Positions 43,101 through 51,430 of a stretch of 64,000 bases of DNA are shown piece by piece. A program made the translations under genes and the position numbers. The stretch's first letter is position 1; each line of letters starts with the position of its first letter. The notes under the pieces were generated by a model, which ran no database searches, was not told the origin of the DNA, and worked only from the letters and a program-made list of their open reading frames with translations. This DNA is from RGIG3701 sp030530205. GTDB lineage: Bacteria > Planctomycetota > Planctomycetia > Pirellulales > Thermoguttaceae. The stretch covers positions 1-64,000 of the forward strand of contig JAUMVK010000007.1 of the NCBI GenBank assembly GCA_030530205.1. Direction: 5' to 3'.

Positions 43101-43388
43101 AATTGGTGCTGGTTCGTTGACACGGAGGCCTGCCGCAGCTTTAACACGAACATCAAAACCGTGTGGATCCACGAGCTTTTGGATGAAGACCCGTCTTGCG
43201 CTGTCACGATCCAGAATACGCTCATGAACATTCGCAGTAACAGCGGCGGACGCGACTGGGCCGATTTAGGGCTTGGGCTGGATTTCAAAGCCTGCAACCG
43301 CCTTTCCTTCAACGTGGATTACGATTTGTTCCTGAATGGCTACACGCTGATCCACACGGGAATGGCCTCAATGACCTTTGCGTTCTGA
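40149..43388 (+). CDS. Large autotransporter-like outer-membrane protein
   Basis: A 1079-residue protein with a signal peptide (RKILHSALLAASLLALGTAI then PAHA). A long Asn/Gly/Thr-rich passenger follows, whose repeated N-x-F and LT-x-G patterns suggest a beta-helix. The C-terminal 300 residues look like a beta-barrel, ending GMASMTFAF with a terminal Phe. Between passenger and barrel, near residues 770-795, is a cysteine-dense stretch (CDFWNCGSCEEEDGSLFCPC). AAAGGA before the ATG at 40149 favours this start over an upstream codon. It is probably a surface adhesin or glycan-interacting protein; the ligand is unknown. Confidence 0.78.
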   Translation: MIRQPRKILHSALLAASLLALGTAIPAHAATYTDSTTTNITGADIGKTYTDGSGNTHNLGVKWTDYDDPTLADRSEDALQFSQKNLTINNATVNWKTIFGERGKGNNQTISLTGTNKFDNQGIYFGSRSGERSGGFGGDVTLTMDGNNEFTQRVIIGGEGGYGADTGVTGRSSVTISSGINTFNYNKENYGPDKYYGHEDAENGYIPYTDGSTGPKYHSYDYWDNYYGVYLSAIGNSGVPGGISEGDSTKGAHLTIDGGHNTFNVMTAIGGGYDLTPYCSVQTSSDDNDVVWGGANEITINDGINEFAGRTFFGAAGSTTRVDFNGESNTAFTGKYISDNMDRAEALREDGKPGNSYRGGDLPYVFFGGKTLTSQDSLLFQAGTGSSVDVPLLTSNTSVNFNGTNDDKEVASFMTTAFFGGADERWLAGDQTRVEDGETTNNFYFGWNAGSLAGTNATRHDDGVANVTLNGGTVTVGNVNTTPIVATRSSEPWEYDIESYQSRYEQVRLIGTSEGSTFTTTGGTLKFQVATHDKSSADYQKAVADGYTGYFTELSTEVENPVTQVYEENTPVQLESGMIAFDSINISADTQVKIKDLSGVIATQGQSKDFYTNPVLVDTTGATAEKDTYIDLSQNSGTDSPVVMGKTEYDYYFYKVIAEDVDPNHAAEDGIQTNQVRLHIVGPDKPIEDYFVGNMEDNTDTVLDIIKNKEPEDLYEQIDDIISDSTSAEEVAERFDQLVGATYGDLAAAKVQHLSAFNLQLSNKLLGNDGTRCDFWNCGSCEEEDGSLFCPCIYSNRNIWGSFHADGGKVDMHRYYAGYDSSSWGVTVGFDWYSEDETHMGFFFDYTRYNVESSAKYSGTYAYAKDYTVGAYGKFDAFFFGGYNTIIASVSFTDVQGKRWGLEESSVCDTTGTVPCLFYEHGWQYAFSDRLTINPFAGLQFVYYSTSGFMEDSLNNTTGEAGVLGIRTDGMTYRSLHSNIGVRTNWCWFVDTEACRSFNTNIKTVWIHELLDEDPSCAVTIQNTLMNIRSNSGGRDWADLGLGLDFKACNRLSFNVDYDLFLNGYTLIHTGMASMTFAF

Positions 43389-43411
43389 GAAAAGACCAGG
43401 GAAATACAGAC

Positions 43412-44734
43412 TCAATCCTTCAGAAGTACTTGAGGATGATTGATTCTGTATTTCCACAACCCACACAGGATTACAAACAGAATTACTCTTGATGCTGGCA
43501 TAGCCCACCAAACGCCATCGATTCCGAGCCAGAGGGGCAGTACGAACAAACAAAGCGGCAAGGCAAAACACGCGTCACCGTAAATCAGGATATTCGCCTG
43601 AACGATTTGTTCAGTTGCCTGGTAATAGTAACTCGCGACACGGATCACGCCCAGAAGCAGGAACGCCGACAGACTGATCATCACGCCATGGGAGGCCAGC
43701 TTTGCGGTCTCTCCGGAGAGACCCGTCCAGCCGGGCATATAATCTTTCAAAATCAGACTGACAAGAAAAATCAGAATTCCAATTCCGAAAGCAGTCTGGA
43801 TACCCATTTTCCCGATGTGAGCCTTTCTTTTGTGTTCCCGCGCTCCGTGCAGAAACGCCACCATCGGTTGTACGCCCGTGCCCAACCCGGTCATGAGCAG
43901 TGAGCCGAGCGCTTCGATACTTGAAAGGAGCGTATAAGCCGCCAGACCTTCTTTGCCTCCGTACCGAAGCGACTGGTAATTGTGCATGGCGAGCATTACG
44001 AGAATTATCAGTGAGTTTCCGAAAATCGGGATCCCTGTGACGAGAATCTCCCGAATACGCCGCCAGTCCGGTACGAAGCAGCCCCACGTGAAACGCAGGT
44101 TAGTATGTGGGGAAAGAAAATACCAAAACGCGATCAAACATGCGACAATCTGACTGCAAATCGTAGCCCAGGCCGCTCCCGACGCGCCGAACCTCCAATG
44201 AATAATGAAGGCCCAGTCGAGCAGGATATTCATCGAAAGGCCAATGATCTCCATCAACATTGCCAGCACCGGATGACCGTCGTTTCGTATGACGGCAACG
44301 CCGCCCATCATGAAAACTCCAACGAAAGAGTACAAGACCATGATCCGTATGTACTCAAACCCGATCGGCATAAGCTCCTCGTTGATCCCCATACAATACA
44401 TGATCGGTTTAAGTTCGAGCAGGATCAAAACGGTCAGAACAAGCGTTACAACACATTGGAGCCAGACCATATTCTGGAAAGACTTTTGAGCGTCATTTGG
44501 CTCATTGGCGCCTCGGGCCTGTGAAATCAGAACTGCCGCTCCGCAGCCGATCATATCGGCGGCGGCTGAAAAAAACATCACGATCGGCCAGGATATCCCG
44601 ACGGCTGCAAGACCTAATTCCCCCAATCCCTGCCCAATGAAAATCGTATCAACGATGCAGAATGACCCCGCGATGAGCATACTCGCCATCGAGGGAATCA
44701 CGTAGCGGAGAAATAGCTTTGAATCAGGAGTCAT
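43412..44734 (-). CDS. MATE family efflux transporter
   Basis: A 440-residue inner-membrane antiporter with 12 hydrophobic segments in two related halves. Family patterns are visible in the N-terminal half (DTIFIGQGLGELGLAAVGISWP) and after it (GCGAAVLISQARGANEPNDAQK). MATE proteins export cationic drugs or metabolites using sodium or proton gradients. The substrate is unknown. It is convergent with the autotransporter gene. Confidence 0.9.
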   Translation of the reverse strand: MTPDSKLFLRYVIPSMASMLIAGSFCIVDTIFIGQGLGELGLAAVGISWPIVMFFSAAADMIGCGAAVLISQARGANEPNDAQKSFQNMVWLQCVVTLVLTVLILLELKPIMYCMGINEELMPIGFEYIRIMVLYSFVGVFMMGGVAVIRNDGHPVLAMLMEIIGLSMNILLDWAFIIHWRFGASGAAWATICSQIVACLIAFWYFLSPHTNLRFTWGCFVPDWRRIREILVTGIPIFGNSLIILVMLAMHNYQSLRYGGKEGLAAYTLLSSIEALGSLLMTGLGTGVQPMVAFLHGAREHKRKAHIGKMGIQTAFGIGILIFLVSLILKDYMPGWTGLSGETAKLASHGVMISLSAFLLLGVIRVASYYYQATEQIVQANILIYGDACFALPLCLFVLPLWLGIDGVWWAMPASRVILFVILCGLWKYRINHPQVLLKD

Positions 44735-44835
44735 GAGCCAGCAGGAACGAAGGTTTCTTTTCCGTGAAAGCCTCAGCAGCGGCGGGGCCTTTACGGCAAT
44801 TCAAATCGTTCATTATATCTTTCCGTCATTTTCTG

Positions 44836-45462
44836 TCAAGTGGCCCCAATCAGTCGTTTTATGCGTTCAAAAACATCGGTCTCTTCCCCGTTTCTGCAAA
44901 CCCATCGTTTGGCCAAAATTGCGCAATGGTTTTCTCTTGCTTCCTGAAGCAGCGATTCAGGAACGGGGTTCATGGAGTTCCAAATGAGTGGCGCTTTCGG
45001 CATATCACGCATTTCGCAAAGTGTCAAGCCTGTCAGCGGATGGACCCATTCCGGGGCAATTTCACACGCCGGACCAAGTACAAAATCCCGCCACGGGATC
45101 ATGGGATGCGGGAGAACCAGCTCCGGAGAAGCATCAAGAAAAATATCGTTCCAAAAAAGCAGATCCAAATCCACCGTTCGCGCGGCCCAATGCCCGGTTC
45201 TTTCCCTGCCGAGTGATTTTTCAAGTGTCAAAAGCCAGTGCAGAAGCCGGATCGGGTTCCACTCGGAAGACACTTGAAAACGCAGGACCGCATTCCAGTA
45301 GTCGGGTTCCGTACTTCTGTCAGTCGTAACGGCCTGCGTCCGGATCAGACTGGAAGTTTGTACCGTTCCAAACGTTTCACGAATTGCCTTCACCACGTCC
45401 TGAAACGTCTTTTCACCGTTTCCGAGATTCGCGCCGAACGCAGCTAATACTTCAGTGTTCAT
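44836..45462 (-). CDS. folK: 6-hydroxymethyl-dihydropterin pyrophosphokinase with C-terminal extension
   Basis: Transfers pyrophosphate from ATP to hydroxymethyl-dihydropterin in folate synthesis. The 208-residue form begins MNTEVLAAFGANLGNGEKTF. It contains the HPPK signature GRERTGHWAARTVDLDLLFW near residues 88-107 and LPHPMIPWRDFVLGP near 120-134. About 50-60 residues after the catalytic region are extra and unrecognised. I start at 45462; the ATG overlaps the stop of the DUF4340 gene by 11 bp, so the two are probably translationally coupled. Confidence 0.92.
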   Translation of the reverse strand: MNTEVLAAFGANLGNGEKTFQDVVKAIRETFGTVQTSSLIRTQAVTTDRSTEPDYWNAVLRFQVSSEWNPIRLLHWLLTLEKSLGRERTGHWAARTVDLDLLFWNDIFLDASPELVLPHPMIPWRDFVLGPACEIAPEWVHPLTGLTLCEMRDMPKAPLIWNSMNPVPESLLQEARENHCAILAKRWVCRNGEETDVFERIKRLIGAT

Positions 45463-46996
45463 GGTGATGGTGGTGTGGACAGTTTTCATCGTGGCATTCT
45501 TCTTCCGAATGGTCCGCCTCATCCTGATGTTCCGCTTCGTCGTTTTCTTCTTTCATTTTTTGGGCTTCATCCTCTGAAATAAATGCGGAAGCATACGTCA
45601 CGTGAATTTGCTGGTACACGTCCTCGGGAATGATATAAAACCAGTCAGCAAACAGGGCGTTCATTTTCTCGACCTTTTCCCGGGCCTGAGCCAGTTTTTC
45701 CTCGTAGATCTTCTGTTCCTGCTGATTCATCTCCAGAATGGAGGCGTACTGCGCTTTGGCTGCCGGATCGGCTCCCTCTTCCGGCTTTGGTGGAAGCTCC
45801 TGAAGTGTGGGCTGCTCGATTCCCTGCGGATACAAGTCAGCCGTGAGAAGCAGATAGCGGTAAAATTTACGATCGCCAATGTCCGCCAAATCCGCGAGAG
45901 TTTCCTGCCCCGCGATTCCGCCGAAGAAAAGCCGGTAAACCACGCCGCCGGTAGAATAGACATGAAGTTGACCGTCCGTAGAGAAAAGCGTCATGACTGG
46001 TCCTTGACCGAGGTCCATGGGAAGAACACAGAAACCCCGTTCCTGAAGCAAGTGGTTCAGATCGTCGCTCACGCTCAGGCTTTCCGGGTGGAGGAACGTT
46101 TCACGCAGAGCCTCTGGTTTGCGCTGTACGCCACAGATTCGCATATCCGCCAGATTTTGACTTACACGCCGTAACCCCGGAAGGTTTAGAACCTGACCAA
46201 CCGGCATTCCCTCGTCACGCATTCCGTTCCCAAAGACTTTTTGGTTGGAAATCAGAACCCAATCCGGGTCTTCCATATATTTCTGGGCGAGCATAAACTG
46301 CCCGCGATGGTCGAAAGCCGGGCTACCATCCGCGTTAGCGTGAAAATCAAGTTTGCAATCCAGCACGAAAAGCGATCCGATGTCAGACGGCTGGATCTTC
46401 AGCAAATCCGTCTCGATCCAGTCGATGAAGTTCGCGGTGAGTTTGGAGGGGTCCATCTTCACGACATAAACGGGATTTTGACCTGCGCGGCGAACGTAAT
46501 ATTTCCCGGTCCCTTCTTCGACCTCGTGCCCCAGAATCAGGTCGAGGAGCATTTTATCCTGTGGGCTTCGGATGGTGATTCGGGTCCCAAGCTCGGACGG
46601 CTCAGCAGAGGGAGCCTCTTCGGAAGTCAAAACGCCGCACTGGGCGCGTGTCGCCTCATCTTCGCCGACAACTCGCAAAACTTCGAGGCCGGAAAGGGCG
46701 GAAACCACGTCAACCATGCGATTCTGCGCGTTGGCCGGGTAGCCGCTGAAGGACGAAAGAATCCATTCGCCGCCGATTTTTTTGACTTCGAGACTTCGGG
46801 GACTTCCGTTTTTTTCGGTGGTCTGGATCGCAAGTGACCCGACATCCAACACATTGGTCAGCTCCGGGAAAAGAACCTGGTTGATCATCTGGCTGGACTG
46901 AAACGTCTCACGTTCCGGCAGTGAAAGATAAACGGCCGGAATCAGGACGACGAGTGCGGCGAGGAAAAAAACGGCGGTTTTGAGCGAATCGGTCAT
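45452..46996 (-). CDS. DUF4340-domain membrane-anchored protein with His-rich tail
   Basis: A protein of about 514 residues. One N-terminal membrane helix (KTAVFFLAALVVLIPAVYLS) is followed by the DUF4340 pattern (LAIQTTEKNGSPRSLEVKK, then GGEWILSSFSGYPANAQN). A Glu/Gln-rich coiled segment lies near residues 430-460. The last 30 residues are Asp/Glu/His-rich, ending CPHHHHHEH, a likely metal-binding tail. The upstream reading frame stays open, but the promoter at 47118-47146 rules out a start at 47146. Starts at 46996 or 47086 are both possible. DUF4340 proteins usually go with ABC-type gliding or export genes, none of which is here. Confidence 0.72.
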   Translation of the reverse strand: MTDSLKTAVFFLAALVVLIPAVYLSLPERETFQSSQMINQVLFPELTNVLDVGSLAIQTTEKNGSPRSLEVKKIGGEWILSSFSGYPANAQNRMVDVVSALSGLEVLRVVGEDEATRAQCGVLTSEEAPSAEPSELGTRITIRSPQDKMLLDLILGHEVEEGTGKYYVRRAGQNPVYVVKMDPSKLTANFIDWIETDLLKIQPSDIGSLFVLDCKLDFHANADGSPAFDHRGQFMLAQKYMEDPDWVLISNQKVFGNGMRDEGMPVGQVLNLPGLRRVSQNLADMRICGVQRKPEALRETFLHPESLSVSDDLNHLLQERGFCVLPMDLGQGPVMTLFSTDGQLHVYSTGGVVYRLFFGGIAGQETLADLADIGDRKFYRYLLLTADLYPQGIEQPTLQELPPKPEEGADPAAKAQYASILEMNQQEQKIYEEKLAQAREKVEKMNALFADWFYIIPEDVYQQIHVTYASAFISEDEAQKMKEENDEAEHQDEADHSEEECHDENCPHHHHHEH

Positions 46997-47117
46997 AAAA
47001 TCGTGCGGGGAAACGGCAGTTTGCCGTCCAGTGGAGCAGGAAATGAAAGGAAAGGGTGAATTGGTTTGACGCGCAGTGCGTTTCATCTCACTCGAAGCCG
47101 AGCGCAAACCGGCCCTT

Positions 47118-47146
47118 AATATAGCACGAAATCCTAAAAAATGCAA
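47118..47146 (-). promoter_or_regulatory. Promoter of the DUF4340-folK unit
   Basis: On the minus strand TTGCAT (47141-47146), a 17-bp spacer and TATATT (47118-47123). Confidence 0.65.
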
Positions 47147-47234
47147 GCCCCTCCTTGTTTTTTTTCTTCCCTTAATATAAAATACCAGAAATCAATGTAA
47201 TGGTTTCAATCCCCCCCAAAAAAGAAAGGTTTTT

Positions 47235-49439
47235 ATGCTCTCGATCCTCAAAAATCCCTCCATTTTGTTTCTTCTTTGTATCTGCGCGGTCTGTGCGAAC
47301 GCGCAGGAAAAAGTCTTTTACGTGAATTCTGACTCAGGAAACGACACGACCGGAAACGGCTCTGCGGCCGCCCCGTGGCAGAGCGTTCAGAAAGCCCGTG
47401 ACTCGGTCCGCGCCCTGCGCAAAACCGAAGGTTTCCCCAAAGACGGCGTGGCGGTGGAACTCACCGGGACGTTTATGTGCCCGACCGAAACGCTGGAATT
47501 TACGGCTGAGGACGGCGGCGAAAGTGCCGACGCTCCGATGATCTACCGTGCGTCAAAGGACGGCGCCCTCTTCGTCGGCGGAAGCCAGCTCAAGGCCGAG
47601 TGGTTCACGAAAGTGGAAGACGCCGAAACGCTTGCCCGGCTGAAGGACTGCGCCAAAGGAAAGGTTTTCGCCTGTGATTTGACGAAGGCTGGCATTCCGC
47701 AGATCGAGCCGCTCCCGGTGAAATTCCGCACGTGGCCCTCGGTGGAGCTTTTCTCGAACGACCGCGCCATGCAGATCGCCCGCTTCCCGAATGAGGGCTG
47801 GCTGGAGATCCCAAACGTGATCGACCGCGGCGTCGATCCGGTGGACCGGACGAAAGATGAGTGGGAATTCGGCGTGCGTCCGCCCGTTTTCGAGTACTCC
47901 GAGGACGAACCGGCCCGCTGGGACGTTTCCCGGGGCGTGTGGCTCATGGGGTTCTGGTGCATGGACTGGTACTCGGAATCGCTGAAACTCGCGTCGATCG
48001 ATAAAGAAAAGAAGCGGTTCAAGACCGAGGTCAATTCCCTCTACGGCGTCGGAAACCATAGCAAATGGCATACGGCCAAGCGCCGCTACTACGCCTTCAA
48101 CCTCCTCGAGGAACTCGATGCGCCCGGCGAGTGGTACATCGACCAGGAGAAAAACGTCCTTTACTTCTACCCGGTGGAAGGCGACCTTTCGAGTGTTTTC
48201 CTTTCGGTGCAGAAAAACCCGATTTTCAATATTCACGACGCGAAATTCTTCATTCTGGACGGGATCCAGGCGAAATGCTCGCTTGGGCTGGCGGTTTATC
48301 TGGTGCGCTGCGAGGATTCCGTCATTCGGAACGTCCGCGTGTACAATATGACGAACGACGGGATCAGCATTTCCGGCGGTCACCGGAACGGACTGACGAA
48401 ATCGGAAGTTTTCGGGACCGGTCGGACGTGCGTCACGCTCTGGGGCGGCGACCGTAAAACGCTCGAAAAGTGCGGGAACTACGTGACCCACTGCCACCTG
48501 CACCACTCCGGCCGCCTGCAGAGAAACGGGGGATACTGTCTCACTTTCAACGGCTGCGGCAATTACATCGCACACAATCTGATCCATGATTCCCCCTACA
48601 TCTGTGTGACTTACGGCGGGAACGAACATCTGTTTGAGTTCAACGAGGTCCACAGCGCGATGATGGAAAGCGGCGACGGCGGCGGAATGTACACCGGCCG
48701 CGACTGGGGGTCGCTCGGAAACGTCGTGCAGTTCAATTACTTCCACCACTTCGGTGCGGCCGGCGTGGAGTGGCAGAAGGCGCACGGCCTGAATCCGGAC
48801 TACCAACCCCTGAAAGAAAGCATCATGGTCATGGGCGTTTACCTCGATGACTGCGACAGCGGGGACACGGTGCAGAATAACGTGTTCTACAAAACGGGCT
48901 GGTCAGCTTTCGTCGGCGGCGGCCGTTACAATAAGATCCTGAACAATCTGTTCCTCGACTGCACGTGCGCAGTCCATTTCGACGACCGCGGCCTTGCGCG
49001 TGCGAAACCGGGCGAGGGATTCCAGAACGGCTGGGATCTGCTGAAGAAGATCCAGGACCTCGGCTTCGACCAATCGCCGTGGAAGGAGCGCTACCCGTTC
49101 ATCCAGAACGTGATGGAGGACGATCCGAAACTCCCGCTTCACAACACGGTGGAAGGGAACGTTTCGATCGGCTCGGTGTGGCTCCAGATGCACAATTCGG
49201 CCCGGCAGACTTCCCTGCACCGGATCAACTTCCGGAACAACTACGTGTTTTCGCCGCCGGAGTCGCAAAAAGACCTTTTCCCGCTGAACGAGGACGGCTC
49301 GATCCGCGCGGAGTTCCGCGAAGAAACGCTTCAGTTCGACGATCCGGAAAAAGACGATTTCAAGGCGCTTCAGGCTGAGGTTCAAAAATACGTACCGGAA
49401 TTCAAACCCATCCCGGTGGAAAAGACTGGAAACCGATAA
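47235..49439 (+). CDS. Secreted right-handed beta-helix protein
   Basis: A 734-residue exported protein. A signal peptide (MLSILKNPSILFLLCICAVC then ANA) precedes a segment typical of polysaccharide lyase/glycosidase-like beta-helix proteins (FYVNSDSGNDTTGNGSAAAP then WQSVQKA). The middle (residues about 340-620) has repeated short strands with Asn/Gly turns: VIRNVRVYNMTNDGISISGG, then HNLIHDSPYICVTYGG and LFEFNEVHSA. This fold is used by pectate-lyase-like and mannuronan-epimerase-like enzymes, but no catalytic set is identifiable, so I assign no activity. The cluster of palindromes at 49451-49593 follows its stop. Confidence 0.82.
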   Translation: MLSILKNPSILFLLCICAVCANAQEKVFYVNSDSGNDTTGNGSAAAPWQSVQKARDSVRALRKTEGFPKDGVAVELTGTFMCPTETLEFTAEDGGESADAPMIYRASKDGALFVGGSQLKAEWFTKVEDAETLARLKDCAKGKVFACDLTKAGIPQIEPLPVKFRTWPSVELFSNDRAMQIARFPNEGWLEIPNVIDRGVDPVDRTKDEWEFGVRPPVFEYSEDEPARWDVSRGVWLMGFWCMDWYSESLKLASIDKEKKRFKTEVNSLYGVGNHSKWHTAKRRYYAFNLLEELDAPGEWYIDQEKNVLYFYPVEGDLSSVFLSVQKNPIFNIHDAKFFILDGIQAKCSLGLAVYLVRCEDSVIRNVRVYNMTNDGISISGGHRNGLTKSEVFGTGRTCVTLWGGDRKTLEKCGNYVTHCHLHHSGRLQRNGGYCLTFNGCGNYIAHNLIHDSPYICVTYGGNEHLFEFNEVHSAMMESGDGGGMYTGRDWGSLGNVVQFNYFHHFGAAGVEWQKAHGLNPDYQPLKESIMVMGVYLDDCDSGDTVQNNVFYKTGWSAFVGGGRYNKILNNLFLDCTCAVHFDDRGLARAKPGEGFQNGWDLLKKIQDLGFDQSPWKERYPFIQNVMEDDPKLPLHNTVEGNVSIGSVWLQMHNSARQTSLHRINFRNNYVFSPPESQKDLFPLNEDGSIRAEFREETLQFDDPEKDDFKALQAEVQKYVPEFKPIPVEKTGNR

Positions 49440-49450
49440 AAATCTATGGT

Positions 49451-49593
49451 ACGACGCTTCCAGCATCGTTAAGAAATACGGGGACGACGCTTCCAGCGTC
49501 GTCAAGTTTTATTGCTGTTTTTTTAACGACGCTGGAAGCGTCGTCCCCGTAGATTTTGATTTTGACACAAGGCTGGAAGCGTCGTCCCCTGTA
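49451..49593. repeat. Four-copy cluster of the dispersed palindrome
   Basis: Copies at 49451-49470, 49480-49503, 49526-49551 and about 49571-49593, the first two in one orientation and the last two in the other. Copy 1 has one arm mismatch and copy 4 lacks its first arm. The cluster lies between convergent genes (beta-helix protein and FemAB-like). Confidence 0.85.
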
Positions 49594-49596
49594 GAT

Positions 49597-50664
49597 TCAC
49601 GGGATCCCGCGTACGATCCACGGGCCGATGATTCGCGTGACCCAGACGGGCAGACGCTTCCAGACCCGAATCGCCAGGCCGTATGACGAATTATCCGGGC
49701 GCACGTCGTCCATCGTTCCTTCACGAACGTAGTACTTCCAAACAACTGGAACCTCTTCCGCGCCCCACTGCTTTTTGAAATGCCACGTTCCCCCGCCGAC
49801 CGAGCTGCGGCCAAAGTCGAAGATCTTCGCGCCGCGGTCCTCCAGACTGTGCTTGAGAAGATTCCAGTACAGAAACATATTGGCGCACTGGGCGTTGGCC
49901 CAACGAAGCGTCCCGGCGCTTGGGACCTCCGTAATTTCTTTACCATGGACGAGGATCGCGGCAGAAGCCACACGGTTTTCCGGCGTTTTCACGAGGCAGA
50001 TCTCGATTTTCTCCCCCAGCTCGTCGAACATGACGTCGAACAGGCGCCGCGAGTAAACCGGCGTCCCGACGTTCCGCATCGTCTCGGCAAAAACGGCGTA
50101 AAAATCTTTCAGAAGCTCTTTTCCTCCCCACTGCGCACGGAGGCCTGCCTTCTCGCCTTTGCGGATCTGGTTCCGGACTTTCGGCCCGACCGCCTTCCAA
50201 AGTTCCTCGGCCGTTTCGGGAAATTTCAGCTCCATCAGGACCTTCCCCCGCCGCTCGAACGTGAGGCTGGGGTGCGTCATCTCGTGGATGTTGCGGAGTT
50301 CCAGATACTTCACGCCGAGCGAGTCCGCGAGTTTCACCGCCTCATCGACCAGCGCACGCTCGACGTTTTCCCGCGTCTCTTCGTCCAAATCGCCAGAAAC
50401 TACGCATCCGCCGACGTTCACGTACGGGACGCTGATCAGGTGCCGCCCAAAGAGCGGGCTGCGCATAAAAACGAGCGGAAGCGCGCCGAGCAGAACGTCC
50501 CCATCGTCAGACCGGGCCGTGATCGTGTAGAGTTTCTGCCGAAGCCCCGCCTCAACGATGCGGCCCCACTGGGGGTAAAAGCCCGGATGAAGCCGGGAGC
50601 GGCCAGCCGTCAGAGCGTCAAATTCGGCGGCAGAAAGCGGCGTGTACCCGATCTCAAGGTTCAT
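49597..50664 (-). CDS. FemAB-like GNAT-fold acyltransferase
   Basis: A 355-residue protein with the double GNAT fold of the FemAB/BioF2-like group. It includes SVPYVNVGGCVVSGDLDEET near residue 78 and, near the C-terminus, the characteristic KIFDFGRSSVGGGTWHFKKQ motif. Relatives add amino acids to peptidoglycan stems or act in polysaccharide/PEP-CTERM loci. No such locus is visible here. Its start overlaps coaX by 11 bp. Confidence 0.82.
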   Translation of the reverse strand: MNLEIGYTPLSAAEFDALTAGRSRLHPGFYPQWGRIVEAGLRQKLYTITARSDDGDVLLGALPLVFMRSPLFGRHLISVPYVNVGGCVVSGDLDEETRENVERALVDEAVKLADSLGVKYLELRNIHEMTHPSLTFERRGKVLMELKFPETAEELWKAVGPKVRNQIRKGEKAGLRAQWGGKELLKDFYAVFAETMRNVGTPVYSRRLFDVMFDELGEKIEICLVKTPENRVASAAILVHGKEITEVPSAGTLRWANAQCANMFLYWNLLKHSLEDRGAKIFDFGRSSVGGGTWHFKKQWGAEEVPVVWKYYVREGTMDDVRPDNSSYGLAIRVWKRLPVWVTRIIGPWIVRGIP

Positions 50665-51430
50665 ACTTTAACTTCCGAATCGTCGTCCAAATTCCCTTCA
50701 TCACCATCTCGTCCACATAGGTGAAACCCTCTCCCAGCGCGTCACGAACGGTTTTCGCGCCGCCGCCAGTGAGGAAAATTTGCGGGGGAATCGCAAGGGT
50801 CGATGCGGTACGGGCGGTAAGTTCGCGAATGGTCCCGACCATTCCCCAGAACAGGCCGGCCTGCATCGCCGCGATCGTGTTCTGCGCGACGGACGGGATT
50901 CCGTGGGTTTCCATCCGATGAAGCATTTCCATCACGTCGAGCTCCGGCAGAGCGTCCGTCTGCTGCTCCATCGCCAGCGCACCCATCCGCAGACCCGGCG
51001 CAAACGCCCCGCCTCGGAAGACGCCGTTTTCGTCCACCAGATCCACCTTGGCGACGGTTCCGAGGTCCACGATGATGGCCGGCCGGCCCGGGTCCCGGAT
51101 CTCGTTTGCCGTGATGGCCGAAAGAAGCAGATCGACTCCGACTTTTTCTGGGAACTCGACATCCACCTGAATTGGAACGTTCAGTGCGTTCAACACGTTT
51201 ACACGGTCTCCGGGGCGATTCTGCGCGAGCCACTCCGTGACTTTCCGGAAAATGTTCCGGTTCACACTGGCGATCCACCACTCACACGGTTTTTCGTCCG
51301 CGTGAAGTGTTTGAAGGATTTCCGGAAAACTGGCCGTAAAATCTGAATCCTGATGAGGAACACGAAAGACCGATTTTTCGTCACTGAGTTTGCAGCGTGT
51401 GTTTCCAATATCAAGCGCGATGCTAATCAT
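50654..51430 (-). CDS. coaX: Type III pantothenate kinase
   Basis: Phosphorylates pantothenate at the start of CoA synthesis. The 258-residue ASKHA-fold protein begins MISIALDIGNTRCKLS. Further motifs are VDLGTVAKVDLVDENGVFRG near 122 and GAFAPGLRMGALAMEQQTDA near 142. The residue before VAKVD in the usual DxGTA motif varies slightly (GTVAKVD). It is translationally coupled with the uracil-DNA glycosylase upstream (8-bp overlap) and the FemAB-like gene downstream. Functionally it sits between PanC and CoaD. Confidence 0.93.
   Translation of the reverse strand: MISIALDIGNTRCKLSDEKSVFRVPHQDSDFTASFPEILQTLHADEKPCEWWIASVNRNIFRKVTEWLAQNRPGDRVNVLNALNVPIQVDVEFPEKVGVDLLLSAITANEIRDPGRPAIIVDLGTVAKVDLVDENGVFRGGAFAPGLRMGALAMEQQTDALPELDVMEMLHRMETHGIPSVAQNTIAAMQAGLFWGMVGTIRELTARTASTLAIPPQIFLTGGGAKTVRDALGEGFTYVDEMVMKGIWTTIRKLKYEP

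Noticed and set aside
45452..45530. His-rich C-terminus as a cloning tag or vector contamination
   Set aside because: The histidines follow a natural acidic Cys/His-rich tail and overlap the folK start in a native operon arrangement; there is no vector sequence.
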